DNA from: Bombus terrestris
Taxonomy: Eukaryota > Arthropoda > Insecta > Hymenoptera > Apidae
Assembly: GCF_910591885.1 (NCBI RefSeq)
Contig: NC_063271.1
Coordinates: 2,535,001-2,599,000 of the forward strand
Length of the DNA stretch: 64,000 bases
Reading direction: 5' to 3'
The notes under the pieces were generated by a model, which ran no database searches, was not told the DNA's origin, and saw only the letters and a list, made by a program, of their open reading frames with translations. The translations under genes and the position numbers were made by a program. This document shows positions 1-12,900 of the stretch, piece after piece. Every line of letters starts with the position of its first letter. The first letter of the stretch is position 1.

Positions 1-2930
1 ACCGTTCGAATCGCTTTCACAAGCGAAAATTCACGAGATTCGTGTTCGTCGTCGATGTTTTAACCCAATTGCCTTGACCAACATACGTGTATTTGGTATT
101 GCGCAAGTGAAAGAAAACGATAGTAGCAGCAGCGAATGCGAAGGTATTGGCAGAAGCTGTAAATCGTGTCTGTATGACATAACCGGGAGAAAACAGGGAC
201 AAACAGTTTCCATTGCTGACGTTAGCAACGAGCTTGTATCGCTAATTTGTTCGGCAACGATGTTTCCAGACAACGAGTTGGATTTCTGAGTCGCGATTGA
301 GTCAGTTTGCAGGGCGTGTTTCTCTCTCTCTCTCTCTCTTTCTCCCTCTTATGCTACGGTCCTTTTATTCCCAGCGACCTCAGTCTGAACAATATTATGA
401 AATGACTGGGTACATATATACAGACATAAACGTACGACTATGCGCATGAAATATTCATAGGGAAGTTTCTTTGGTGACCCCTGTGCATCTAGGCAAAGAA
501 AAGAGCTAAAGAAAGGAAAAATAGGAAGAAAAGGAAGGAACGTTTCATTTGATACGACTATCGGCCGGACGTTATTCGTGCGCCTTCGTTATTCGTGGCT
601 TTTCATATCGTACCGTTCCGCTGAAATGTCACTGCGATTTAGTTATATACGTATATAGGTAGTAGCACCGCCTCTATACCGACTTGCTTTACGGCCCCGT
701 AATTTTTTAATCCCGCCCCGGTGTCACTGCGAGGAATATAAACGCGCGATTAAAGAGGCGCGGCCCGTTACAAAACGATGCGCGTTCACGAGCTTAACGA
801 GCGCAATAACGCGTCGCGAGCGCCCAGACTTTTTCACGCCTATCGTTGCTCTCCGTTTCCTCGCGACGAGAGGGAAAATTCAGGATAGCGTCGGATAGAG
901 GCGAAGCGCAAATGGAAAAAAGAAACGTCGCTTGGCAAGCGACACTGTTGCCATTAGAATATCTGTGACGCGCGATGCAGCTACATGCGATTCTTCGATA
1001 CGTACGCGCGCATTTTCCATTCGTCAGAGAGTAGCTAACCGGAATACGTGTAACGTATCGTCGAGAGAAATTCTCACGATACGGACGCGTTTCCGTTTTT
1101 CGGGCTAATAAAATATCGAATTATCAACGAAGAGATCCTTCGCGAAAACGTCTGGCGCTGTCGGATGATTCTTCCGTCGTCGATCGGATAATTAGCTTAC
1201 AACGAAGAGGTTTTCGGTATCGTTAGTAGCTGCGGAAACTTTATGAAATACGCGCAATCGTCGAGACTACCGTCTTCTTAATTAAATCCCGAAATATGTA
1301 GCAACTGGCGAAGTGACGTGATGTAATGTTCGTTAGTCGACTCGAAGGTAGACGCTTCGCGTCGCACGACCAAATATCGCGCATACGCCAGCCTCGTTAC
1401 GTAGCTTTAATTCTTGGTTACCTCGGATGGATCGCAGACGGTGGTTACAGAAATTTGTTATAACGAATCGTAAATGTGTCTTTACAGTCTCCGTAACGAA
1501 TCGTATCGAATAGAAGATATTCCTTCCTTAGTTAAAAGTTAGATCCCTTGGTATCTAGTTCAAAGTTATTTTCCTTTCTATGTTTCCGACGCGCGTTAGT
1601 CTCAAGACAAACACCGTGGTCGAGCGTACTTCCGATATCCAACGATGAAATCGGTCGACGCGACGTCGCAGTTGACAATGGCGAGCAGAGGCGGGCGAAC
1701 GAAAACCCGGAGATCCATTAGCGTTCCATTTGGACCACTGTCTCGTATAAAATCATAAGAAAGCTAACATACACGTTTATTTATTTAACGTTGCAGCATG
1801 TCGCGTTGTGGCGTGTGTATGTCGAAATGTCACACGTGCCGCGTTTACGTATCGCCACATTGGCCGCCCGCATTGCTTTCGATGCCGCGTATAGAACAGA
1901 ACGAGGAGAGAAACAAGGGCTTTATCGAGGACGGGAGAGAGCACGTTGGGAAAGAAACTTGTCAGCATCAATGTCTCGGCTCGGCAGCACAATGTTATCG
2001 ACCGCAGGAGTGTCCGATTCCTATCCAACGCATTTTTTTACCGCGACTATTGTGTCACCGTGCTTTATCGAACGTTGTTCGCCGAGATAGGGGCCAGGCG
2101 TTGTTAACCTGGCCGGACTCTTAGCCACGAGACAATTTGAGCCCGGGAATTTGAACTTGAGAAATGAGAGGATCCTTTGTCCCTTTTCGCCTCCAATTGG
2201 AAATCTTCGCCCGAAAGAACTCTCGAGGAGATAGCCGCGAAAGAAACGACGCGTTTTTTCGCCGCGATTCTTTGTTAGGATGGCTCCGTCCGTGTCGAGA
2301 AAAATATTTCGCTCATTAAAAGAGATCCTGATCGACGAAGCGAAAGACGACGTTTCAAGTAACGACGATCCTCCGTTGTTTATTCGTTCGCGATCGAAGT
2401 GATATCGAGAAAAAGAGATCGACTTTCGTCGCAATTTCTGTACGATAAAAGAAAATTCTTAGTTAGAGGCACGGTAGGCGACCGAAGCTATTCGTGCTCC
2501 CTCCTTCGACTAATTCTGGATGAAATATTCACGCGAGATGATTGCAGTGGAAGAATCTTGCGTCCCATCCTCGCGTGGAAGCGTATTATTAGAGAGTTTA
2601 TCGAGCTGGCGGCTGTGCAATGTAAATTCGCGGAGGAATTATTTTCTCGGAATGTCGCTTGTTATCGACGGTATTATTAATATTGTCGCTTTCATAAACG
2701 ACGCCACCAACTGCTCGCTGATGCAACGTCGATTTAGATACGAGTACTTCTATGCCCAAGCTGCTACGCTATGTCAGTCCTCGTACCTCTGCACGCACGC
2801 AATTTAAACTAATATTGATTTAAAATTCTCGTATATTGCGCGACAAATTCTACGAAGGACACGTGTCCGCGTAATTATGCAACCCTTTGAAATCGAAAGG
2901 GCCGAGTCACGGGCCACTGAATTTCATGGT
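1..2930. other. Non-coding DNA, no gene recognised
   Basis: I see no recognisable gene, RNA or mobile element here apart from the CT tract at 319-350. The short reading frames present (for example 71 codons at 74-289 and 137 codons on the minus strand at 2021-2434) resemble no family I know and lie in CpG-rich sequence where stop codons are thinned by composition. A TATA-like string occurs near 735-745 in GC-rich sequence, but nothing around it supports a transcription start. Confidence 0.55.
319..350. repeat. CT-rich microsatellite
   Basis: A run of CT dinucleotides about ten units long with a few T or C interruptions. On the other strand it reads GAGAG, the core recognised by insect GAGA-type factors, but a plain microsatellite is the simpler reading. 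Confidence 0.85.
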
Positions 2931-2960
2931 ATGACGTCATTCATTTTTTGGAATATAAAG
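2931..2960 (+). promoter_or_regulatory. CRE-type palindrome with TATA-like box 15 bp downstream
   Basis: The ten-base palindrome ATGACGTCAT (2931-2940) contains the full cAMP-response element TGACGTCA, the site bound by CREB/ATF-class bZIP proteins. A TATA-like string (TATAAAG, 2954-2960) follows after a short T-rich spacer. The arrangement resembles a small inducible promoter. I found no good initiator at the expected distance and no exon downstream, so this is a motif match only. Confidence 0.25.
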
Positions 2961-4530
2961 CGTATCGTTGAAAAAGTTGTACGAGGCGTACCGATTAATT
3001 TGGCGGTCTTTCAATTTTAAAATCGCAAAGAACGAAAAAGTTAAAAGTAAGTAGTTAATTATTATATATTAATTAATGTGTAATGAAAGGTACGTTGAAA
3101 AAGCAACGTAATAGTACATGATAGGAATTCGTTGATGTAAGATCGCAGCAGGCGATTTTATAATTAATTTATACGTACATTTTATTAACATTGAGATTAG
3201 CTGTTACAAAAAAAATTGTAATAATCTTAATCAATGGTAAGATTATTTGAAATATTCTAGATACGAAAGATAAATAAACCGGATATGTAAAGGAACGAGA
3301 ATTAAATAAGTAAAGTTGTATAAAAAAGGAAAAAGTAACGGAACTCGCGAAGTCGTTCTCGATTACCGAAGATGTGCGAATAACGGAAATTAATCGATAT
3401 GTAAAGTCAGTTCGCCTTGACCAGGTTTCGTTTACTGCAGGAACACGCGCCGTAGCGAATAAATCGGCTTTTATGCAAACCGCAATTCAGCGATTTTATG
3501 TGGAGCTCTTTACACGAATAACCGTGACAATAAGAGGAATATTGCACAACGATCTGCTATTGTTCCTCACCGTGTCCTCGTGTTAATTTCTCGAGCAATA
3601 ATTTTTTTAGTTTATCGCTTTCTTGTATTAAGGCGTGGTGGATAGAGGCAAGAAGGTTTTCCATTACAGCGTACAAAGTTACGAGATACCTCTTAGCAAT
3701 AAAAAGCAGAGAAAGGAGATTCGATAGAAAAGCACGCTGGATCGTCGATAGCGCGAGTCTCGGATGGTCGTTCGAGTCGGGGCTTTAAAAAAAATGTTTA
3801 AGAGTCACTTGTTTGTCATGTGCACGCGTGTCTCTGAGTCTGAAGGTACATAGTCTGTCACTGCGTTTCGTTACACAAGCTCCAAAGACACTTCACGGTT
3901 CGTTTACCTTAGCTACGGAGCTTCTACCGAAATACTCTACGGTCTACGAAGCTTCGAGACTTCTTTGAAGGTTTCTCTATCCTTTTCCCAATCGGTTGAA
4001 TCGAAAGATCGATAAATCGATCGTGTTAGAGGTCAGTTTTATACGAGGCTCCTATTTTCGTTTGTGTTTGGTCGTTGAACGATAATTCACGGATCACGAT
4101 ACACGGACTTAAAAATATAGGGAAGCTCGTGGAAAAGGATAAATCGAAATTAATCAGTGGAATCGCATGGAAAGACTTTAACCGCGGAAACGGCTCAATT
4201 CGCGTGTTTCTCGATGCCGAAATGATAAACGATGGGACGGATTGGCGCGTCGCGTCGAGCGAATCCGCTGCAATTAGATTCTGGCCAAGTATTTGTTCGT
4301 TAAAGCGACGAAATGAAAGCAAACTGCGCGTTACCGCGTCAATTTTGTCGGCTGATGGAGCGCCATCGATCAGTCGATCGAATCGATCCTTCGTCATTAA
4401 CGGGCCGATTCATCCTCGCTGCGAACGTAATTAGAATAAACGTCCATTAATATTCCGGTACGGCATTCGCGATGAGCACGGCCACCGAAATTCTGTAAAC
4501 TTAAATCGGTTTTAACGCTCTGACCAACCG
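2961..4530. other. AT-rich non-coding DNA with a short hairpin
   Basis: This stretch is clearly AT-richer than its flanks between 3000 and 3330 and carries no recognised gene. It contains a perfect 10-bp inverted repeat (AATAATCTTA at 3220-3229, its complement at 3238-3247, 8-base loop). A 119-codon frame at 4075-4434 and a 123-codon frame on the other strand overlap each other. Neither looks like a known protein, and their mutual overlap suggests chance. Confidence 0.5.
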
Positions 4531-4815
4531 AGACGCGAATTCGCGTCTTTCATACTTCACGCGGTATCCTGTAAAAATGTTAACTACCGTTAAATAAAAC
4601 GGTAAAAAGAAAGCAATGGATGCTATAAACGAAATGTTACAAAAGTGTCCTTACATTACATGCTTGAATAATAGGAAATCGTTATCGATATATTAGACGT
4701 AATATTGGTCACCTTGAATCATTTTCAATCGCTCGAAAAACAGCCGGGAATTCACGTTATATGCTAGTCGGAGCAGCCGGTCCCCAGGGTGTTAATAGTA
4801 TTTATGCGTTGACGG
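4531..4815. repeat. Interspersed repeat family R1, copy 1 (palindrome-headed)
   Basis: The sequence from 4531 to about 4648 recurs at 58991-59106, and a second block at about 4716-4815 recurs at 59507-59595 in the same order and orientation. Shared landmarks include GCGGTATCCT, GTTAACTAC, TTAAATAAAAC, GCAATGGATGCTA and GGGAATTCA. Copy 1 opens with a perfect 18-bp palindrome AGACGCGAATTCGCGTCT (4531-4548); copy 2 carries a one-base change in it. No coding capacity is visible. It is an old dispersed element, class unknown. Confidence 0.7.
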
Positions 4816-7800
4816 AAAAGGTCGCCAGAACCGGGAACAGTAAAATTTGTATAACAAATCGCCGAAAGTGTGTTCACAACGTGCTAGTTCTCGCGGCGTG
4901 TTGGCGATAAGCGCGTAACAGAGAGTTAGCCGGTTCGCTTTCCATCAATACACGGCTGTTTGTTTTACGCGTCATCGACAAATGTCCGGTAAATCAGACA
5001 CAGAAAACTCGTACATCGGCCAGGAATTCGATTTCGATTGCAGCTGTCGCGAATATATCTTTCCACGCGTTTTCGTACATTTTTTACTGGCCGACTGTCG
5101 ATTCTGGCTAAAAATCGGAAAAGCGAAAAAAAAAAACAAATCAGAAACGGCAGAAAGTTTTACGAGTGGTAGCTATTTCACGAGTTCTCGATCATAAATG
5201 TTCATCGACGCTAGAAGGCATAAAAGTCAAAGTTGAAGGGTCCATCGATTTCGCTATGTGTATTATATCGAACTGTGGCTGGTGGCGATCTCACGATCGT
5301 AACGAAGCAGTGCACGAGCCCGTAATAGCCGCGTAGTAGTCATCTCGGTGAATGCGACATTAATTTTCATTGCCCGGAGACCTTGGCTGTCATGTACCTT
5401 TCGTCGTCGTCCCATTAGCAACAATGTCACGCGATATTACCCGTAACTTTTTATCGTATTTCCCGGAGAAAATTGGCCCCGTTAGGCGGGTCGGCCGCGT
5501 GCTCTGAAATCGCGGGAAAATTATTAGATTCTACTACCGGAGTCGTGGCGCTAACGCGTGCACGCTCCAGAGAAACGAAGGAACGTGGACCGTACGAATA
5601 TTTGTGGAATATTCTCGTAATATTCGCTGGAAGTTGAAAAATTATTCTGGTTAATCACGTCTTCCCGACCAGATAGAAATTAATGCGCGATCGTGTCGCG
5701 TCAGTTACTAGCGGGTCTATTTTTCTGTCGCTCATTAGCAAAATGTCTTTAAATTCGACGAGTAGAACCCACCGCCAGGGAACGGAACAGCGTTTCCATT
5801 AATGAAGTCGACTCTTGAACGGGTCTCTCTCTCTCCCTTTCTCTCTCTTTGCACAGGTGCGCCATACGATTTTCGAGCAGCGCGCATCCTCGTTTCGTAA
5901 TGTCTCCTCGCGACGTGCCGCACCGTGACGGAAAGAGAGAAAAGGAAACTCGTCGTGACTCTCTAGTCTAGCGAATCTCCTTGTACCAGTGACCGTACGT
6001 ACGGTCGTCAAAACGGGAACGAAACGTCTGACGAAACGTGACCCGAAGCTATAAAAATTTCACGCGAATATCGCGTTATGTCGCCGAGAATACGCGCGAA
6101 CGTGATGGTGAACGTCGCGCCGGTTTAAGCCATGGACCAGCGTTTCGTAACGTTTCTCTTTCCTCTCTGACATTTGACGTGTCCAGTATAAATAACGTTT
6201 GTTGCGTCCAGCGCAAATAATCATTTAATAAATGCCACGTCTGCACGCACCTGCGGCTTTAAAACTTGGCATTTGTTTTGCACGGTTTTCACCCAGAGAA
6301 CCACTACTTGTCGGAGAAAAAAGATCGTTGTTTGCAGTTCGGCCAGAGAATCGGCGATCGGCCTCGTCTGGAAGGGAGTCGATATGCATTTCGTGGCATA
6401 AATGTCACGCTTAATCGTTGTATCGTGTTCGAGTCTCGCGAACAGACGATCCTTAAAACATTAAAATGATATGGAAAATATGTATCGATCTCCTGCGCTT
6501 TGAGTTCACAGTATTTTAGTCGCGCTGAATATGCTTTAATTTAGACCGAGTTGCTCGGAGTTAGGGTCATATATGATGCATTCTTTAAATAAATAATAAT
6601 TTCATGCTTTTCAAATTACGAATCACGTTGAAAACGATTGACGTCGAACGTAGTTAAATTTTAACGGCTTCTCCGAACGATTGTTCCACCTATATATAAC
6701 CTTTGAATCGATAAAAAAAAAAAAACTATACGTCGTACGACTTGCATATGCGAAGAAAAAATCTAGCCACGTGTTTGTATCCGCGTTCGTTCGTCCTATT
6801 AAATTAATCGAATTCGTCACTGATGGCTAGATGGCTTCAGGTGTGACTGCACGGCTTCGAAACTGGTCGGTTCGCCTGACTTAACGGTGCACGCAAGGGC
6901 CAAGAACCTTCGGTCGTTGTATGCACCTGGAATACATATTGGCTGCTCGAGGTACGAGTCACTTGTTCCTAAGCAATATTCTACTGGCTGATTGTTCTTA
7001 GCGTGGCTCCGACCTTCGTCAAAATCGACTGCGAAGTAAGCGCTTTGCTAACATTTCCTTCCACGCTTTCGTCGTTTCCAACATGTTCAACGAACGGACA
7101 GTTTGCGCTTGTCCTACTGCGGAACCCGTTCATTTTTCCTGCAAGAAAATTAACTTTTATCCAACAGGGATCCTCTAATCCCGAGTTTGCAGTAGCTGCG
7201 TGTAAATTCTTCGTTCTCCGTTCTTACGTCTCGTTCTCTTTTTATCGCTGAGTGATTTACGCGGTTTCCGTTTTCGGATCAACTATCGTCGACTGGCGTT
7301 CGAACTTTATTGTCCGCGTGTGCTCGCGAGTATCGACAGCGGTTAGCGATGCAAAGTCTCTGTTCAACGAGAGACGTCGATACGATATCCTATCTGTCGT
7401 TATTTCGAACGGGTAAATTTACAGCAACGTTGGCGGAAACGTTCGTTTCAAGAGAAACTTTGTTTTATCGGATTCATCGACTATTTGGTTGAGGAGCAGA
7501 CATGTGTACAAGATCGTTTATGTCGACAAATGAGCCGGTCGAACCGGATGACCCAATAACATTAGCGACTTTCATATTTCTGACGCGCATGGCTCGTGAA
7601 TCGGTTTAGGTAGACAGGCTGGCCGTTCAAGAAACTGCTCGAAAATGCAAGCGTGCATAGACTCTCCCACCTTTATTCCCAAAATAGCTGCACCGTCAAT
7701 AGAGTGCCCTGGTGCGGAGGTGAGAGTGTATGCGGACGAGGTGCGCGCGCGAGGATATTGAATTTGTATCGACAAACACCTATTGGCAATCGATCGATCC

Positions 7801-8123
7801 CAAGGGACAAGTTTCCCTTCTACCTTCCAGCACACCGGCGTCTTAGACAGCAGGGGAAAAAAAATGTTGTCTTCGTTCTACGTTTCCGTCGATAACGCTA
7901 TTAAGGAGAATCCGATACCTGCCGTCACGGTAAATCGAATTCGCGCATTTGGTTCGGTTTCCTGAAAAAAAGCAAATATTTTGCGATAAAGTAGAATCAC
8001 GACTAAAATCGTTTCTACGAACGTTTGCTTCAAGTGGTCGTTCTTTTTTCCAAAGTCGCATCATACGTGCATTTTCCTAAATGCACTTTTATTGCACCTT
8101 TTGCCGCGAACGTATCAGGGATT

Positions 8124-8144
8124 ACACACACACACACACACACA
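8124..8144. repeat. AC microsatellite
   Basis: About ten uninterrupted AC units, flanked by unique sequence. Confidence 0.9.
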
Positions 8145-8195
8145 GGTTGGTTCGAAACGAACAGTGTATCGAAGTTATTTCCACGAAGAGTCACG

Positions 8196-8216
8196 TTTTT
8201 TTTTTCTTTTTTTTTT
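8196..8216. repeat. Oligo-T tract
   Basis: Two blocks of ten T separated by one C. On the + strand this pyrimidine run lies about 120 bp upstream of the exon candidate at 8341-8919. Confidence 0.9.
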
Positions 8217-8340
8217 GTGGATGTTAGATCGTAGCACAGGGAATATCACGACAGTTCGATGTCGTTCGCGATTCGGTGACATACGACAGTGGCAGAAACC
8301 AGCGAGGTAAAGGCAGGAGAAATCCTGTAGATAAACAAGG

Positions 8341-8919
8341 ATGCTTGACGTAACGAGCCCACGAGGAAGTTTCCACATTGCGGATGGTGGAGGCGCCTCA
8401 GGCGGCGCCTGCCTGCGAGTCAATCGTGCCCCGAGTGTAGCTTCGGCTACCACCGAATTCAGTTCACGGTGTTGCTTGCTGCTTCGTGCCTCGTATCGGC
8501 ACCTTGTTTCGTGGTCAAGGTGGATTCGTTGTCACGTGGGTAACTTGCGAAAGTGTAACAGGCAAATAAAAAAAGCAACTGGGTCGTTTTATCGTTTCGT
8601 TGGTTCGCTGACACGTTCGTTCGTTCGACGACGAAGAAGAATCACATGTTGTGATGCGTGCGTGCAGTTTCCTCGTTCTTCTTCGTTGTTCTCTGTCTAT
8701 CGTTGTATCGTGATATACGGCTCTTTGATCGGTCGCGTGTGAACAATACCGAGTACAAAGTTGTTTAGTTGGCCTGTGATTCGAGAAGAAAACTTCCTTC
8801 GAGACGGAAGGAGCCGTGCGTGCCATCGCGGAACTTCTCAGGAAGACAACGTGTCAGAATCCAAGGACGTCAGTCCCCTCGCGATAATAATTGTCTAGAA
8901 AGGCAGCTTGTCGTGCTTG
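8341..8919 (+). other. Candidate 5' exon ending in a strong splice donor
   Basis: The segment ends in CTTG|GTAAGTGG, with the donor GT at 8920-8921, an almost ideal metazoan 5' splice site. Upstream are features common in insect leader exons: an initiator-like TCAGTT at 8459, a CACGTG E-box (8533-8538), CpG-rich TTCG runs and a tight stem-loop GTAGC-TTCG-GCTAC (8437-8450). An ATG-started 133-codon frame (8341-8742) is rich in Arg, Ser and Cys and matches nothing I know; it ends before the donor. Downstream of 8742 every frame has stops. If the exon is real it is therefore probably untranslated, or carries an upstream reading frame. The left boundary is arbitrary. Confidence 0.35.
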
Positions 8920-9919
8920 GTAAGTGGTCTGTGCTACGTGATCGGTGGATGTGACTTTTGATGTTGCCGCCACTGCTGGTTAAATGTTTTCGAGAGGATT
9001 AAAAGGGAACTCGACGAGCTGGAATTAATGCAGCGCAACGATAGGTTCGTAAACGTTACCGACCACGAGTTCTCGGTACCTCCCTCTCCAACCCCCAAAA
9101 AAATGTCCATCGACGTGCATTGACGTTTAATTTTCCCTGTCACGGAAAAACAGGGTCGATCGATATAGAGGTACTTTCAATACACGCCAGCGTTTAATAC
9201 AACGTGGCTTGTGTGACTTTGAAGTTATTCAATTTGCAGTTTGGCCTGCGAATCGATGCTAATGGATCGAATAAATATGCTTTCACACCGTGGACCTCGT
9301 GACCCGCGTGAGAACCGGCTGAACCCTTCGCCTTTGCTTTTCTATCCTATATTCGCGTCGTTCAAGCTAATCTTATGCAAAATTTTCCTCAGGGAGAAAC
9401 CTTTCCCCGACACTCGGAATTTCAGGCAATTTCGCCGTGGTTGTTTTTTCCCATTTTCGTGAATAATTATGGAGTTTACGGGTCGCGTTTTTTACGGTTC
9501 GTCTTCTCTCTCGGAAAACCTCGTTTCACCCGTGTTTCGCCAGTAACACAAAGGAATTCTTTTAGAAAATTATCTCGCCCAACTTCCGTGTAGTTTCCTC
9601 TCGACAACTTTTTCTCTCATCCCGCGAATCGTTTAGCGTCTGACTTTGCGCTTAGAAACATCCTGCGGTCTCTCATCCGTCATCTCGTCTGTCTCTGTGT
9701 CAAAATCTACGAGAATCATTCTCAGCGTTCGCGAGACGTCGCGAATCGAGAACCAAATGGTCAAAGAGTCGGCAAAGGCGAAACGAAAATACGTATTTAG
9801 TCTCGTAAAAATGTTCCGGGAAGACCTCGAGGCTGCGTTCTTTTCTCGTTACTTTCGTACTTGTCGTTCTTCTCCAGGCTTACGTAAGGGATGGATATCG
9901 ACAATGCAACGCACAACTT

Positions 9920-9931
9920 CCCCCCCCCCCC
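9920..9931. repeat. C12 homopolymer
   Basis: Twelve consecutive C residues, an uncommonly long C run for this sequence and a likely hotspot for length error in assembly. Confidence 0.9.
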
Positions 9932-12900
9932 TCTCCTTGTTTTATTTTTGCGTCCCGTGTTACGAGATCGGCCAAACGGTTTCCTCGTGAGTTTTATGTT
10001 TGCTCGTTTCGCGCTCAGTGACGTACTTACAGAGCTGGCTCGCTGCTCGCGGAGTAGTAATGAGAATTTATTGGTAAATTCATGGAACAGCCAGAGGTGA
10101 ACTCTAATGAATTGCTTCGTTATTAACACCGATACCAGTAGGAGTAACCTGGCAACGCCTACGTGTTCTCTATACATCTATACCTGTACACGCACGCGTA
10201 TATTTATATATTTACAATTTGTTTTGTCCAGCGAAACGACTAATTTCTTTTTCCTTTCCCGTACGTTTTCTTCGCGAGTTGAAAATACCAGCGGTTTCCG
10301 CGCTTCTCGTTGGCTCGCATTCAGAACTCGTTTTTAATAGTGCTCTTTGTTTTTACGTGCCGCCATTAAATCAGTCTTAGCACACTGTTGAGCGTTAACG
10401 GCGTCTCGTTTCGTCAACTCGCGCCTTCTATTCTATTCTCTCTTTCCTCTCCTATTCTCTTCCCGCGTTTCTCCTCTCTGCGACGTTTCCGCTCCGCGCG
10501 CAGCACGCGACGCCTTCTGAATAAATTAGACGCATCAAACGTCATCGAGAAACCTCGTGAAAAATTGAATGGATTTCGCTCAGCCTGTCTTGCCCGTCGA
10601 TACCGTTCGATCGATCGCTATAAACGATCCACGAACGAACGTGTGGCCTTCGTCTTATCGTGGAAACTGCGGCGGAAAAAATTTCGTTGGTTCGATTCGT
10701 TGTGTCCCCTGTGAGCTTTGCAGCCAACGACCAAACAAATAGACCGTTCTGATATCTTGTTACGACTATTACCGAATGTCGTCAGTGCCTGTTTGTAACG
10801 CGTGCATTATGATATCCGGTAACGATAACATATCCCGAACTCGCCGGTTATCAGTCAGCCACCGGAATCTCGATATTAATTTGTGGCTACAAAACTCGCG
10901 TCGGTGTTCCCAGTTACGGCATAATTGGCGAACACCGCAACAAGATTGAAACACAGGTTGACGGCTATGGAAAGATAGAGATTCGTGATTTCGAATTCAG
11001 TCGTCAAGAGGCCGATACTATTTGATTTTCCGTGAAAAATTGTACGAGATAACGTTGACACGCGTCGTAACGCTTGAAGAACGAGAGGAATATTTCGCGA
11101 CAAGAGACAAATTGTACGCGTAAATCGCGTATTCTCAGGCGAAAACGTGTTAGGAGTTGCTAGTCGCCATATATTTTGGAACGCGTGCAGCTAGCTAGGC
11201 AGCGACATAAAACGGTCGTTCGTTTTCCTCGTCCGTGAACTACGATTATCTAGAACGAAGAAGGGTACGACCAGCTTCCTGCCGCATCCGATATTTTATC
11301 GCGTGCAATAATGACTCGACGTTAGGGAGCCGAGGGGACGTTCCCAATAAGTATCACTGTGCAGCGCGGAGAGTAACGCGCCGAGCTGCATTATTTAAAC
11401 GCGTAAAATCGAAGTTGTGTCATCCGGTCACGAGCGGGTGGAAGCCGGGTTGCCTTGTAACGGTAAAAGGAGCGTGAAACTCGGCGAAATTACCCGCGTA
11501 TATACCCGATCGCAGAAGCGTTAACGAAAAAAGGAAAAGAAGCAGAGGGAAACATTGAAAAGAAGTTCTAACGACCGTTGCGCGTGCTACCATTAATCAC
11601 GAGCAACAAACGTTTTAACTCTGTCCGTTCGTACGCCGGGACGAGAGTCTAGGTTCGAGGTGGAGGAAGTAAGGAACGCGAAAGGGAGTTTCTCCTCTTG
11701 CGGCCGGTTGTATCTGATGCTTTATTGCCGTTCGGTAAAGTGGAAAGGCCGCATTTCAGCTCGTAGCCAGGGCCTGTTAAACTCTCGACGAAGGAGGTTA
11801 CGAGCTCGGTCCTTGTGTATGCGCCACCTCGTAATACACACTGCTCGTCTTCCTTAGAGAAGAAGCAAGCTCGTGAACTCCCAAATCATTTCGCCAACTC
11901 GGTGACAATCTTATAAAACTTTTATACGCCGACCGTCTACTCGTGCAGCATTTTCGCTCGTTTCGTCGTTTCCTTTATTTTCTCGAAGACTAGAGAAAGA
12001 ATATGGCCTTCTTCGTGGAGTTTGCGATCCACTGACTCCTCGTGTATCCTATACGCGCTGTCTTCTGGCTAGAGGACAGAAGCCAGATCGATGGAAAATT
12101 CACGTACGATCGGCGGAGGATAAAGGAAAATCGTGAACAAAACGAGCGAATGTGGAGTCCTCGGTCGATCACCGGGTTCGTAGCCGAGAGATTAAATCAA
12201 CCGAGCCTCTTGACATGCGAGGCAATTAATTTTCAAGAGCGGAATTGATCGCGCTAATTTCGGAGAAAGCCGAGCTCTCGAGGCTGCGTTCGAGAGCCAT
12301 TCATCGCACGAAGAATTCCTTCGAGCCGCGAAATATTTATCGCCGAATTACAAAACGAAAGAAAATTGTTCCTACTTCGAAATCGTAAAACGAGGTAAAA
12401 TGAAAGCCACTCTAGACTCGAGTGCGCGCGTTCTTTCTTCGACGCGAGGAATCGCCGCGTTTTCCGAGAAGACATCGAGTAAACGCGATCGTGCGTCTAA
12501 TTTCCAGCAGGTTTGAACACGCCCGATCGTCCATTCTATTAGCGATATCGCTTTTGGGCGGAAATGGCCAGGCTCGTAGAACGTCGAGTAGCTAGCTGTA
12601 CATCGTTGTTCGACGATAATGAGGAACTGTAGCGAGGAAGATCGAAGTGGAGGATCGGAGAAATCTAGAGGGAAGAGAGGGTATACAGCTGCAACCACGT
12701 TCGTACACATAGTTTGTAAATCATCCAATGCTCGCATTATACATATTGCAGATAGTGGAGAGCGAACATATGTATCCAGGAGATTTCACGCGCGTACTCC
12801 TAAGCAGATAGCTTCTTATATTATTACCAGGGAGAACGTACGCGAGCTAACGCCGGAAGCATCCCCCAGGGAGCTTTTATCATCGGTAGCGACACTTTCA

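Larger units (their letters stand above)
4816..8340. other. Non-coding DNA, no gene recognised
   Basis: No gene or element is recognised. The stretch 6460-6620 is AT-rich. Open frames here are 60 to 90 codons long and overlap on opposite strands. Two simple repeats near the right end are listed separately. Confidence 0.5.
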
